Of a DNA stretch of 64,000 nucleotides, positions 40,079 to 48,096 are shown piece after piece. A program made the translations under genes and the position numbers. Origin of the DNA: Mycolicibacterium sp. CBMA 226 (lineage in GTDB: Bacteria > Actinomycetota > Actinomycetes > Mycobacteriales > Mycobacteriaceae); the NCBI RefSeq assembly GCF_009729075.1, contig NZ_VTGY01000015.1, positions 1 through 64,000 of the forward strand, given 5' to 3'. Within the stretch, counting starts at the first letter, position 1. Each line of letters opens with the position of its first letter. Below the pieces are notes generated by a model. It saw only the letters and a program-made list of their open reading frames with translations. It searched no databases and was not told where the DNA came from.

Positions 40079-42316
40079 CTATTCCGGTGCAACCACCGAG
40101 GTCACCCGGTGGATGGCGAACTCGCGGACCCGGCCGGCCGCCGGGTCGTAGGCGGTCAGCTGGCCGCCGCGGACGTTCACCGGCGCCACTACGCGCTGCG
40201 TGGCCACCCCTGCGGCGTCGACGTACCCGATCACCACCGACGACTGCGTCAGTGCGGCGTCGGTCAGCAGTGAGATGGCGGCCGCCGGGTCCAGTCGCTC
40301 TCCATTGCCCCCGCGGCCGGTCTGGCGCAGGACGGCGACGATCGCGCCGAGCGTCTTCTCGTTCGGCGCCTGCGGGTGCCGGAAGGTGCGACGGTGGATG
40401 GGCGTGGACACCCGCGCCCCGAGGGGCCGCAGGTCGACGATGGTGCCCGACCAGTCCTCGGCGGCCGGGGCGAAGCCCGCCGTGCGCAGGCCGGCCAGCA
40501 CGTCAGCGATCGGGGCGGGAGACACCGCGACGGTGGGGGCCAGGGCCCGCAGGCTCAGCTGCTCCAGCGTGGGGGAGGCCAGGGCCTGTGCCAGCAGGGT
40601 CGGGTCTTCGCACCGGATGAACGACGACGCCATGCCGACCCGCAGCTGTCCGTGGCGCCGGGCCACGTCGTCGATCAGGTAGGTGAGGCCCTGCGGCACC
40701 GGCGTTTTGGAGTGCCGGGCGAACAGGGTGTGGATCTCGCTGGCGGTCTTGCCGGTGTCCAGGGCGCGCCGGATGGATGGCTCACTGATGCGGTATACCG
40801 TTGCGGCTCCGGCGGATTCGATGTCGGCGACGGTCGCCAGCTGGTCAGCGAGGTCGCGTTCCAGCGGGCCGGGGACGACGACCGTGAGGTCGGCCTGCAG
40901 CAGGAAATGGTCGATCGGGTCGGGTAGCGCCGCCGCCATCGCGGCCACGACCTCTTCTTCGGGTGCGCCGGCCAGCAGCAGCCGGATCGGTCCGGCGATG
41001 GCACCGCGGCCGACCATGCCCAAAGCGTGTGCCTCGGTGAGCAATTCGTCGGTGGGTTCGGGTTGCAGCCGGGCGGTCCAGCGTGGCCGGCGCCACAACA
41101 TCGCGGCCGAGGCCGCCGCGGTGTCCACGGTGCCGCCCGGCGGCAACTCGGCGAGCACCGTCAGCAGCAGTCGGCGGTCCAGCGGCGCGGCCGACGAGTA
41201 CAGCGAATTGGTCAGGGCGGCATAGGGTTTCCCGTCCGGCCCGCGCTTGCCCACCAGACCGGGACGGCACGGCAGGTCCAGCCAGGTGGTGGCCAGCAGG
41301 TGCCAGCGCGTCGCGGCGCTCGATTCGATGAACCGGTCCGCGGCAACGGTGGGTGCCCAGTAGGGGCCGTCGTCGAAGTCGTCGGAGTCGGGAATGCCCG
41401 AGGCGATCAGTGTCGCTGCCGCGCACAGCTCCAGGATCAGCGACAGGCGCTGCTCGTCGATGCCGGTGACCTTGGTCAGCCGCTTGGCGTCGCGCACCCC
41501 GAGGCCGCCGCTGCGCAGCTCGGGAACTGGTGTCGCCGAAAGGGTTTCGAGCACCAGCTCGACTTCGCGCAGCAGGTCGATGGCCGAGCCGGCCGCGGCC
41601 GCGTCGACGTCCCGCTCGGCCAGTACCGGCGACGACGGCGTCGGTGGCGTCAGCGTCGTCGGCCCCGGCGCCTGCCTTCGCAGCACCTGACCGACGAGCC
41701 GCGGCAGGATCACCGTCTCGTCGTCGATCCGGCGGAGCAGTCCGGCGGCGATCAGCTGCGGCACCGGACGGTCGGGCGCGGTCTGCGGCGCCGCGTCCTT
41801 GGTTCGGCCGATCGGCGAGCCGTCGGCCAGGCGTTCCAGGAGCTCCCGCTGCGCGTTGTCGATACCTGCCAGCTTGTCGGCGATGCCGTCGGCGCCAGGG
41901 TCTTCGACGGTGACCTGGCCTGGGTACCAGGGCAGTACCGACGCCGCCTCGGAGACCACCCGCACCGTGTCGGCGCCCCACACCAGCCCGCGGGTCCGCA
42001 GTTCGTCGAGAGCCGAGGTGACGATTTTCTTGGTGGCGCGGCCGGCCAACAGTTTGAACAGCGCGCCGGTCGGCACGGCGATGGTGGTGGCCTGCAGAGT
42101 CAGCAGCGCGTCCAGCACCGCGAGCTGCAGAAAATCGAGATCGTCGGTCGCGGCTTTGACCGATTGCCGGGACTGCGCCCGCGCCGCCAGCGCCGACAGG
42201 GTTGCCGGCGGCGGCTGGGTGAGGTCGGGCCGGGCGCTGAGCAGCTGCACCAGCTGCGCGTCCGACATGTCGGCCAGCCGCGAGCCCAGCGGCACACCCG
42301 GGGATTCGTCGATCAT
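40079..42316 (-). CDS. Helicase C-terminal/XPB-associated protein (Rv0862c-type)
   Basis: 745 aa from ATG 42316. The C-terminal third carries a WYL-like/XPB-partner pattern (RRTFRHPQAPNEKTLGAIVAVLRQTGRGGNGERLDPAAAISLLTDAALTQSSVVIGYVDAAG, then VREFAIHRVTSV). The N-terminal part is helical with repeated winged-helix-like units (DFLQLAVLDALLTLQATT). It always accompanies XPB in mycobacteria (Rv0862c) and probably acts with it in DNA repair, but no catalytic motif is visible. An extension upstream to 42493 lacks protein character. Confidence 0.85.
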   Translation of the reverse strand: MIDESPGVPLGSRLADMSDAQLVQLLSARPDLTQPPPATLSALAARAQSRQSVKAATDDLDFLQLAVLDALLTLQATTIAVPTGALFKLLAGRATKKIVTSALDELRTRGLVWGADTVRVVSEAASVLPWYPGQVTVEDPGADGIADKLAGIDNAQRELLERLADGSPIGRTKDAAPQTAPDRPVPQLIAAGLLRRIDDETVILPRLVGQVLRRQAPGPTTLTPPTPSSPVLAERDVDAAAAGSAIDLLREVELVLETLSATPVPELRSGGLGVRDAKRLTKVTGIDEQRLSLILELCAAATLIASGIPDSDDFDDGPYWAPTVAADRFIESSAATRWHLLATTWLDLPCRPGLVGKRGPDGKPYAALTNSLYSSAAPLDRRLLLTVLAELPPGGTVDTAAASAAMLWRRPRWTARLQPEPTDELLTEAHALGMVGRGAIAGPIRLLLAGAPEEEVVAAMAAALPDPIDHFLLQADLTVVVPGPLERDLADQLATVADIESAGAATVYRISEPSIRRALDTGKTASEIHTLFARHSKTPVPQGLTYLIDDVARRHGQLRVGMASSFIRCEDPTLLAQALASPTLEQLSLRALAPTVAVSPAPIADVLAGLRTAGFAPAAEDWSGTIVDLRPLGARVSTPIHRRTFRHPQAPNEKTLGAIVAVLRQTGRGGNGERLDPAAAISLLTDAALTQSSVVIGYVDAAGVATQRVVAPVNVRGGQLTAYDPAAGRVREFAIHRVTSVVAPE

Positions 42317-42399
42317 CGCTGACCAGCGTAAAGCAGGAGCCGTCGTCCCCTTCGCCTCCGGGAAGCCCGCACTCGCCGTCGGGCACGGCGCCTGCCACA

Positions 42400-42594
42400 A
42401 TGTCATCCGTGGCTGACAAGAAGAAGAACCAGTACGTCGACAACGGCTGGCCCGAGGTGTCCGGTGACGACCACGCCGTGAGCGAACTGGCAACCGACCG
42501 TACCGGCGCGCTGTCGCCCTTCGGCGACCTCGAGTTCCCGCTGCCGGCCGAGAAGCTGCCGTACACGCACCCGGTCACCGTCGTCAACAAGTAG
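42400..42594 (+). CDS. Small conserved protein (Rv0863-type)
   Basis: 64 aa from ATG 42400 (GTG 42409 is an alternative). Acidic, with DNGWPEVSGDDHAVSELATDRTGALSPFGDLEFPLPAEKLPYTHPVTVVNK-type composition, matching the short protein between the Rv0862c and moaC loci. Function unknown. It lies 2 bases upstream of moaC, so co-translation is likely. Divergent from the helicase-associated gene. Confidence 0.7.
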   Translation: MSSVADKKKNQYVDNGWPEVSGDDHAVSELATDRTGALSPFGDLEFPLPAEKLPYTHPVTVVNK

Positions 42595-42596
42595 CC

Positions 42597-43094
42597 GTGG
42601 AGCTCTCGCACCTGGACGAATCGGGTGCGGCCCACATGGTGGACGTGTCCGCCAAGGACGCCACCCGGCGCACCGCCGTCGCGGCGGGTGTCCTGCGCAC
42701 CCGCGCTGACGTCGTCGATCTCATCACCAGCGGTGGCCTGCCCAAAGGCGACGCCCTCGCGACCGCCCGCGTGGCCGGCATCATGGCCGCCAAGCGCACC
42801 AGCGACCTGATCCCGCTGTGCCACCAGCTGGCGCTGACCAAGGTCGAGGTGGCTTTTGAGACCGGCGTCGGCGGTGCCGACAAATCAACGGAGGCTGCGG
42901 CGTCCGACATTCTCATCACCGCGACCGTGCGCACCACGGACCGCACCGGCGTCGAGATGGAAGCCCTCACCGCCGTCAGCGTCGCGGCGCTGACGCTCTA
43001 CGACATGATCAAGGCCGTCGACCCGGCCGCGCGCATCGATGACATCCGGGTGCTGCGCAAGGAGGGCGGCAAGACCGGCCTCTGGGAGCGGTGA
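42597..43094 (+). CDS. moaC: Cyclic pyranopterin monophosphate synthase MoaC
   Basis: 165 aa from GTG 42597. MoaC signatures: HMVDVSAKDATRRTAVAAG, KGDALATARVAGIMAAKRTSDLIPLCHQLALTKV, TDRTGVEMEALTAVSVAALTLYDMIKAVD, LRKEGGKTG at the C-terminus. With MoaA it converts GTP into cPMP, the first molybdenum-cofactor intermediate. Followed by mog and moaE in the same direction; the moaA and moaD copies lie on the opposite strand beyond rpfA. Confidence 0.95.
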   Translation: MELSHLDESGAAHMVDVSAKDATRRTAVAAGVLRTRADVVDLITSGGLPKGDALATARVAGIMAAKRTSDLIPLCHQLALTKVEVAFETGVGGADKSTEAAASDILITATVRTTDRTGVEMEALTAVSVAALTLYDMIKAVDPAARIDDIRVLRKEGGKTGLWER

Positions 43095-43161
43095 TGAGCG
43101 CTTGCGCGAAGAACAGACGGAACAGATGAGCGCTTGCGCGAAGAACAGAGAGCCAACGTGA
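43093..43161 (+). repeat. 32-bp tandem duplication forming overlapping mini-ORFs between moaC and mog
   Basis: GATGAGCGCTTGCGCGAAG plus AACAGA occurs at 43093-43117 and again at 43125-43149 (period 32, 25 identical bases). Each copy supplies an ATG with an 11-residue frame (MSACAKN...). The moaC stop overlaps the first ATG (TGATG), the first mini-ORF stop overlaps the second ATG (ATGA), and the second mini-ORF stop overlaps the mog GTG (GTGA). Confidence 0.75.
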
Positions 43162-43637
43162 CTCGCACCGCCCGCGTCGTGATCGCCTCCACTCGCGCCG
43201 CCGCCGGCGTCTACGCGGACCGCACCGGCCCGCTGATCGTCGCCTGGCTCGCGGAGCGCGGCTTCGAGGTGCCCGGGCCCGTCGTCGTCACCGACGGCTC
43301 TCCGGTCGGTGCCGAACTGCGCCGCGCCGTCGCCGACGACGTCGACGTCGTTCTCACTTCCGGCGGCACGGGAATCTCCCCGACCGACGCCACCCCGCAG
43401 GCCACCCTCGAGGTCCTGGACTACCAGATCCCCGGCCTGGCCGACGCGATCCGTCGGTCAGGCCTGCCGCACGTTCCGACCTCGGTGCTGTCGCGAGGTG
43501 TGTGTGGCGTGGCCGGCCGGACATTGATCGTGAACCTGCCGGGTTCGTCCGGGGGAGTGAAGGACGGGCTGGGCGTGCTGGCCGGGGTGCTGGACCATGC
43601 GCTCGACCAGCTCAGTGGAAAGGACCATGCCGGGTGA
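43158..43637 (+). CDS. mog: Molybdopterin adenylyltransferase Mog
   Basis: 159 aa from GTG 43158, whose GTGA overlaps the stop of a mini-ORF in the upstream duplication. MogA/MoaB fold: TRTARVVIASTRAAAGVYADRTGPLI, VVTDGSPVGAELRRAV, the catalytic TSGGTGISPTDATPQAT, and VNLPGSSGGVKDGL. It adenylates molybdopterin for metal insertion. Overlaps moaE by 4 bases (GTGA). Confidence 0.92.
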   Translation: MTRTARVVIASTRAAAGVYADRTGPLIVAWLAERGFEVPGPVVVTDGSPVGAELRRAVADDVDVVLTSGGTGISPTDATPQATLEVLDYQIPGLADAIRRSGLPHVPTSVLSRGVCGVAGRTLIVNLPGSSGGVKDGLGVLAGVLDHALDQLSGKDHAG

Positions 43638-44056
43638 TCGTGCTCCGAGCCGACCTCAGTGAATCGCCGATCGATGTCGCGTCCCACGAGGCGCTCGTCG
43701 ACCACAGCGCGGCAGGAGCGGTCGTGAGCTTCGCCGGTGTGGTGCGCAATCACGACGGCGGCCGCGGGGTGACGCGGCTGGAGTACTCGGCGCACCCGTC
43801 GGCCGCCGAGGTACTGGCAGAGGTCGCCGCCGAGGTCGCCGCCGCCTCCGAAGGCGTGCGGGCCATCGCGGTCAGTCACCGGATCGGTGTGCTCAACATC
43901 GGGGACGCCGCTCTGGTCGCCGCGGTATCGGCCGATCACCGCGCCGCGGCCTTCCGGACCTGCGCGCTGCTGGTCGACACCGTCAAGGAGCGGCTTCCGG
44001 TCTGGAAGCACCAGTTCTTCACCGACGGCACCGACGAATGGGTCGGCTCCGCCTAG
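43634..44056 (+). CDS. moaE: Molybdopterin synthase catalytic subunit MoaE
   Basis: 140 aa from GTG 43634 in a GTGA overlap with mog. MoaE motifs: GAVVSFAGVVRNHDGGRGVTRLEYSAHP, AVSHRIGVLNIGDAALVAAVSADHRAAAF, and the active-site lysine region ERLPVWKHQFF. With MoaD it transfers two sulfurs to cPMP. The partner moaD is encoded 1.6 kb away on the other strand. Confidence 0.94.
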   Translation: MIVLRADLSESPIDVASHEALVDHSAAGAVVSFAGVVRNHDGGRGVTRLEYSAHPSAAEVLAEVAAEVAAASEGVRAIAVSHRIGVLNIGDAALVAAVSADHRAAAFRTCALLVDTVKERLPVWKHQFFTDGTDEWVGSA

Positions 44057-44063
44057 TTCCGCA

Positions 44064-44125
44064 GTTGAGCCTGCGGTGACGGCGCAAGCTACTCGCGCTT
44101 TTGCGCCCTGGCGACAGGGTCAACG
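44064..44125. repeat. Dispersed GTTGA..CTG / CAGGGTCAAC inverted repeat
   Basis: GTTGAGCCTGCGGTGACGGC (44064-44083) and its partner ending GACAGGGTCAAC (to 44124) form an imperfect hairpin. Its ends match the units of the 82-bp array at 18940 and the element at 54821. It lies next to the moaE/rpfA terminator and may be part of termination. Confidence 0.7.
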
Positions 44126-44130
44126 CCAAA

Positions 44131-44161
44131 AAATCGCCCCGGTCGATGACCGGGGCGATTT
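44131..44161. terminator. Bidirectional terminator between moaE and rpfA
   Basis: AAATCGCCCCGGTC (44131-44144) and GACCGGGGCGATTT (44148-44161) are perfect 14-base arms with a 3-base loop. On the minus strand the hairpin is followed by a T-run (GATTTTTTGG), giving a good intrinsic terminator for rpfA; on the + strand it ends GATTTCTTTG for moaE. Confidence 0.88.
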
Positions 44162-44172
44162 CTTTGTCTGTC

Positions 44173-45285
44173 TTACGGAGCCGGAGCCGGTGCCGGAGCG
44201 GCGTCGACGATCGGGGCCGGGCCGGGAGCCGGGGCATTCGGCGGGGCCGGGATGGCGGCTTCCGGTCCGCCGGTCCGCGTCGAGGCGACGGCGAGGAGGG
44301 CGTCGCGGCCGGAGATGTCGTTGTTCTGGACCGCGTGCCACAGCTGCTTGAGGTAGCTCATGTTGGCACTGTCGCCGTTGTCCGGCGCCTCCATGGTCGA
44401 ACCCGGGGGCAGGTTGGTCGGGCTGGCAAGGTGCGGCGTGCCGTTCGGCGGGGTCTGCAGCGCGGCCGGGGCCGGGGCCGCAACCGGGGCGGCGGCAGCG
44501 GGGGCCGGAGCCGGAGCGTCGACGACCGGGGCCGGGTCGGTCGGCAGATCCTGTTTGGCGTGCAGCGCCCAGACGCCGGGCGCGGCGGGGGCCTCGGTGG
44601 TGTCCCAGTTGGCGGCCTGGATCACAGGAGCCTCCGGGGCAGGTGCCTCGACGACGGGGGCCTCAGGGGCCGGGGCCGGAGCCTCGGGGGCAGGAGCCGG
44701 GGCCTGGGGCACGTCCAGGATCGGCGCCTCAGGGGCGGGGACCTCGTTGGAGACGTTCACGATGGCGGGAGCCTCAGGGGCCGGGGCGGGGGCCGGCGCG
44801 TCCAGCGGAGCGGCGGCGTCCTGCACGGGGGCCGGGTCGGCCGCGGCATTGAGCTCAGCATTGTCCACGGTGGGGGCCGGGGCCTGGGCCTTGGCCGGGG
44901 TGTTCACCGCGTTGCGCGGGCTGGAGCCGGACAGACCGTGTCCGCAGACCGGCCAGGCGCCGCGGCCCTGGCTGGCCAGGACGCGCTCGGCGACCGCGAT
45001 CTGCTGGTCCTTGCTGGCCATGTTCGCGGCCGGGGCGTACTCGCCGCCGCCATGGGCACTCCAGGTGCTCTGCGAGAACTGAAGCCCGCCCTGGTAGCCA
45101 TTGCCGGTGTTGATAGCCCAGTTGCCGCCGGATTCGCAGCGGGCTACCTGGTCCCATTCGCCGTCGGTCGCGGCGGAGGCCTGAGCCGCGAGGGCGATGC
45201 TTCCGCCACCCAGGACCGCGCCGGTGAAGGCGATCTTGGCGACAGAGACGCTGGACGTGGTGGGTTTACGGTGGCGTCCACTCAT
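44173..45285 (-). CDS. rpfA: Resuscitation-promoting factor RpfA
   Basis: 370 aa. Signal peptide (1-38, cleavage after ASA). The Rpf lysozyme-like domain starts at about 39: DGEWDQVARCESGGNWAINT with catalytic Glu51 next to Cys50, then GYQGGLQFSQSTW and RVLASQGRGAWPVCG. A long Ala/Pro-rich region with APAPEAP repeats follows, as in M. tuberculosis RpfA, with a shorter structured tail (YLKQLWHAVQNNDISGRDALL). It cleaves peptidoglycan and promotes exit from dormancy. Upstream lie a c-di-AMP-type riboswitch and a CRP-type site; a terminator follows. Confidence 0.95.
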   Translation of the reverse strand: MSGRHRKPTTSSVSVAKIAFTGAVLGGGSIALAAQASAATDGEWDQVARCESGGNWAINTGNGYQGGLQFSQSTWSAHGGGEYAPAANMASKDQQIAVAERVLASQGRGAWPVCGHGLSGSSPRNAVNTPAKAQAPAPTVDNAELNAAADPAPVQDAAAPLDAPAPAPAPEAPAIVNVSNEVPAPEAPILDVPQAPAPAPEAPAPAPEAPVVEAPAPEAPVIQAANWDTTEAPAAPGVWALHAKQDLPTDPAPVVDAPAPAPAAAAPVAAPAPAALQTPPNGTPHLASPTNLPPGSTMEAPDNGDSANMSYLKQLWHAVQNNDISGRDALLAVASTRTGGPEAAIPAPPNAPAPGPAPIVDAAPAPAPAP

Positions 45286-45299
45286 AGGTAAAGCAGTCC

Positions 45300-45515
45300 T
45301 CTCGTCAACGCCTACGAGGTCAGCTGTCGGGTTCGGGCTGGAGAGGTTGCCCGGCCTGCACTGCAGGCTTCACCCCAAGGAGCCGCGGCTCCTGGTCCTG
45401 TATTTCCTCGGTGGACCGGTTGGGTCCCCCGCCTCCATCCACGGGTTTGTCGTCGGCCGCACCTGATGGATGGAGCTCGGCGTTTCAGGTGCGGGTGCCA
45501 AAGGGTCGCTCTGGC
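45300..45515 (-). promoter_or_regulatory. ydaO-type (c-di-AMP) riboswitch upstream of rpfA
   Basis: Minus strand shows the 3' domain CAGCTGACCTCGTAGGCG (45326-45309), the GGGGTGAAGCC element (45376-45366) and the upstream GGGGGACCCAACCGGTCC region (about 45425-45410), all in the order of actinobacterial ydaO RNAs. rpfA in M. tuberculosis is known to carry this riboswitch. Boundaries are approximate: the 3' edge is about 15 bases before the rpfA start and the 5' edge is estimated. Confidence 0.85.
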
Positions 45516-45588
45516 TTGAGAGATGACGGTATCGGGTCAGGTTGGTTCCGTCACCTCGACCGATTTTGGGCGTTTCGGGCCTCAGCAA

Positions 45589-45594
45589 ATTATG
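45589..45594 (-). promoter_or_regulatory. Probable -10 box for rpfA
   Basis: CATAAT on the minus strand within the AT-rich TCTCATAATTTGCTG context, upstream of the riboswitch. No clear -35 box stands 17 bases further up, which fits an activator-dependent promoter. Confidence 0.45.
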
Positions 45595-45685
45595 AGAGGA
45601 CTTTAAAGGCGCTGGCTGATTCGGCGTTTTTGCAGGTGTAAACGCGGGTCCACGTGGCCACAGCCAGGTCGTTACCCATTTGTTA

Positions 45686-45701
45686 TGTGAGGCATTTCAC
45701 A
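45686..45701. promoter_or_regulatory. CRP-type (Rv3676-like) binding site upstream of rpfA
   Basis: TGTGAGGCATTTCACA matches the TGTGA-N6-TCACA consensus exactly. rpfA is a known target of the cAMP receptor protein in M. tuberculosis. The site lies about 100 bases upstream of the putative -10 box and just downstream of the moaD stop. Confidence 0.85.
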
Positions 45702-45702
45702 A

Positions 45703-45948
45703 TTAGCCGCCGGCGAAGGGGGGTAGGACGTCGACCGTCTCGGCCGGTGCCAGCGCGGTGTCCAGATCGCGCACGGCGACACCGTCGCGCAGAAACGAGC
45801 AGCGTGAAAGCACTTTTGCCACATCTGCCCCACGAGTACCAATCGAGTTGATCAGATCCCCGACTGTTGCACCCGCATTGAGCTGCAACGTTTCGGTCTC
45901 GATTCCGGTCGCGGCCTTCGCGGCGGCGAAATAGCGCACCGTCACCAT
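45703..45948 (-). CDS. moaD: Molybdopterin synthase sulfur carrier MoaD
   Basis: 81 aa from ATG 45948 (AGGTGG 8 bases upstream); GTG 45960 is an alternative adding 4 residues. Ubiquitin-like fold: MVTVRYFAAAKAATGIETETL, LSRCSFLRDGVAV and the C-terminal double glycine (LPPFAGG) needed for thiocarboxylation. It donates sulfur to MoaE. Begins 13 bases after the moaA stop, in an operon with moaA and yccF. Confidence 0.93.
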   Translation of the reverse strand: MVTVRYFAAAKAATGIETETLQLNAGATVGDLINSIGTRGADVAKVLSRCSFLRDGVAVRDLDTALAPAETVDVLPPFAGG

Positions 45949-45961
45949 CAATTCGGCCACC

Positions 45962-47023
45962 TCAACCGCCGATCGCACTCATCGGCCGGGCCGGCTGGAC
46001 GAAACCCGGGTCGTTTATTCCATGGCCCGCCGGCTTGGCCCACATGGCGGCCCGCCAGGCGGCCTCCAGGGCGTCGTCGTCGGCGCCGCCTCGCAGCAAC
46101 GCCCGCAGATCCGTCTCCTGCTGTGAGAACAGGCAGCTGCGAATCTGACCGTCGGCTGTGAGCCGGGTGCGGTCACACGTGCCGCAGAACGCGGCGGAGA
46201 CGGACGCGATGACGCCGACGGTGCCGAGCACCCCGCTGTCGTCGTGGACCTGCCAGAGCTCGGCCGGTGCGGAGCCCCGCGGCGTCGGGTCCGGCCGCAG
46301 GCTGAATTCGCGTCGGAGCGCCGCGAGAATCTGGTCGGCCTGCAGGACCGAACTGCGCTCCCAGTGATGCCCGGCATCCAGCGGCATCTGCTCGATGATC
46401 CGCAGCTGGTATCCGTGCTCGAGGCAGAAGCGCAACAGCGCCGGGGCGTCGTCCAGGCCTGTTTCCGGATCGAGCACTGCGTTGACCTTGACGGGGCTCA
46501 GCCCGGCATCCTTCGCGGCGGCCAGGCCGTCGAGGACCTCCGGGAGTCGCCGGCGCCGGGTGATGGCGGCGAAGCGATCAGGGTCCAGGGTGTCCAGCGA
46601 GACGTTGACGCGATTCAGGCCGGCCTTCTTGAGGGCTGCCGCACGCCTGGCCAATCCGATGCCGTTGGTCGTCACTGCGATGGCCGGACGTGGTTGCAGC
46701 GCAGCGGCCGCCGCGACAACGTCCTCCAGATGTGGAACGAGCAGTGGCTCGCCACCGGTGAATCGCACGCCCCTGATGCCCAAGCGGGTTATGGCTATCC
46801 GGATCAGCCGGGTGAGTTCTTCGAGCGTCAAGAGGTCGCCGCCGGGCAGCCAGTCGAGGCCCTCGGCCGGCATGCAATAGGTACAGCGGAGGTTGCAGCG
46901 GTCGGTGAGTGACACTCGCAGGTCAGCGGCGACGCGGCCATACGTGTCGATCAGCGGCCCGGTCGCAGGCGCCGAACCGATGGGCCGCGCGACAGTCGGG
47001 AGTCCGAGTGGCGTGAGCGTCAT
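45962..47023 (-). CDS. moaA: GTP 3',8-cyclase MoaA
   Basis: 353 aa from ATG 47023, which overlaps the stop of yccF (ATGA). Radical SAM motif CNLRCTYC (Cys43, 47, 50), VRFTGGEPLL, and the C-terminal cluster CGTCDRTRLTADGQIRSCLF, ending in the catalytic GG. It forms 3',8-cyclo-GTP from GTP, used by MoaC. Corresponds to moaA2 of M. tuberculosis by position. Confidence 0.95.
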   Translation of the reverse strand: MTLTPLGLPTVARPIGSAPATGPLIDTYGRVAADLRVSLTDRCNLRCTYCMPAEGLDWLPGGDLLTLEELTRLIRIAITRLGIRGVRFTGGEPLLVPHLEDVVAAAAALQPRPAIAVTTNGIGLARRAAALKKAGLNRVNVSLDTLDPDRFAAITRRRRLPEVLDGLAAAKDAGLSPVKVNAVLDPETGLDDAPALLRFCLEHGYQLRIIEQMPLDAGHHWERSSVLQADQILAALRREFSLRPDPTPRGSAPAELWQVHDDSGVLGTVGVIASVSAAFCGTCDRTRLTADGQIRSCLFSQQETDLRALLRGGADDDALEAAWRAAMWAKPAGHGINDPGFVQPARPMSAIGG

Positions 47024-47454
47024 CGTTCGGGGCGAGCGAAGCGACGGGAGGAGGTGGGCCAGGCAGGTTCCGCGTGCATCTGATCGACCGGCACGATCTG
47101 CTTGCCGAGCGGCAGTAGTGACACCGGGATCAGCTTGAGGTTGGCGAGAGCCAGCGGGATACCCACGATGGTCAGGGCCTGTGCGATGGCGGTGGCGATG
47201 TGCCCGAGGACCAGCCACCACCCGCACAGCACCAGCCAGATCACGTTCCCGATCAACGCCCCCGGACGCGGACCGGGCTTGTCGACGACCGTTTGGCCGA
47301 AAGGCCACAACGCGTACACGCCGATGCGGGCCGCCGCGACGCCGAACGGGATGGTGATGATGAGAATGAAGCAGATCAGTGCGGCGAGGAAGTAACCCAG
47401 CGCCAGCCAGAAGCCGCCGAAAACCAGCCAGATGATGTTCAGGACCAGGCGCAT
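47020..47454 (-). CDS. YccF-family inner-membrane protein
   Basis: 144 aa. Two copies of the YccF motif: NIIWLVFGGFWLALGYFLAALICFILIITIPFG and NVIWLVLCGWWLVLGHIATAIAQALTIVGIPLA, giving about four TM segments, with a polar C-terminal tail. Function unknown. Syntenic with Rv0870c and overlapping moaA by 4 bases. Confidence 0.9.
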   Translation of the reverse strand: MRLVLNIIWLVFGGFWLALGYFLAALICFILIITIPFGVAAARIGVYALWPFGQTVVDKPGPRPGALIGNVIWLVLCGWWLVLGHIATAIAQALTIVGIPLALANLKLIPVSLLPLGKQIVPVDQMHAEPAWPTSSRRFARPER

Positions 47455-47603
47455 GTCACCTCCCGCAAGTAGAACTCTCAGTCTACTGAGTAATGGGGAT
47501 GCTTCGGTCAGAGGTGGCCGAGTAGAATCAACGGCAACGCGTCCTGCGTCGGTGGGGCGCTTTCCTTATGTGACCGTAGTTTGAGAACGAGCAGGTGAGA
47601 CCA

Positions 47604-48014
47604 GTGCCAAGCGGCCGGGTTAAGTGGTACGACACGGAGAAGGGCTTCGGCTTCCTCTCCCAGGAAGAGGGCGAGGACGTCTACGTCCGGTCTTCGGCGC
47701 TGCCCGCCGGGGTTGAAGGTCTCAAGGCCGGTCAGCGCGTCGAGTTCGGCGTCGCGGCCGGACGGCGTGGCCCGCAGGCACTGAGCCTCAAGCTGATCGA
47801 CCCGCCGCCGAGCCTCTCGCGCACCCGTCGCGAGGCGTCGGCGCCCGAGCACAAGCACACGCCGGACGAGCTGCACGGCATGGTGTCGGACATGATCACC
47901 CTCCTTGAGGACGTGGTGCAGTCCGAGCTGCGCCGGGGCCGTTACCCCGACCGCAAGACCGCCCGCAAGGTGTCCGAGGTGGTCAAGGCCGTCGCGCGCG
48001 AGCTCGACGCCTGA
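47604..48014 (+). CDS. cspB: Cold-shock protein CspB
   Basis: 136 aa from GTG 47604 (PSGRVKWYDTEKGFGFLS at the start); GTG 47595 is an alternative. Cold-shock domain with RNP1 KGFGFLS and RNP2 DVYVRSSAL in residues 1-65, then a mycobacterium-specific helical C-terminus (TPDELHGMVSDMITLLEDVVQSELRRGRYPDRKTARKVSEVVKAVARELDA). Binds single-stranded RNA/DNA. Syntenic with Rv0871. Confidence 0.93.
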   Translation: MPSGRVKWYDTEKGFGFLSQEEGEDVYVRSSALPAGVEGLKAGQRVEFGVAAGRRGPQALSLKLIDPPPSLSRTRREASAPEHKHTPDELHGMVSDMITLLEDVVQSELRRGRYPDRKTARKVSEVVKAVARELDA

Positions 48015-48025
48015 TCCCAGCGTCG

Positions 48026-48077
48026 AATGTTGGCTTGTGTTCGAGATCGACTGATTTCTCGTACCCAAGCCGACATT
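48026..48077. repeat. Palindromic element after cspB
   Basis: AATGTTGGCTTG (48026-48037) and CAAGCCGACATT (48066-48077) pair at 11 of 12 positions, and CGAGA/TCTCG pairs inside. No T-run follows, so it is either a weak terminator or another dispersed palindrome. Confidence 0.6.
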
Positions 48078-48096
48078 GGCCGGGCAGACTGGGGTC

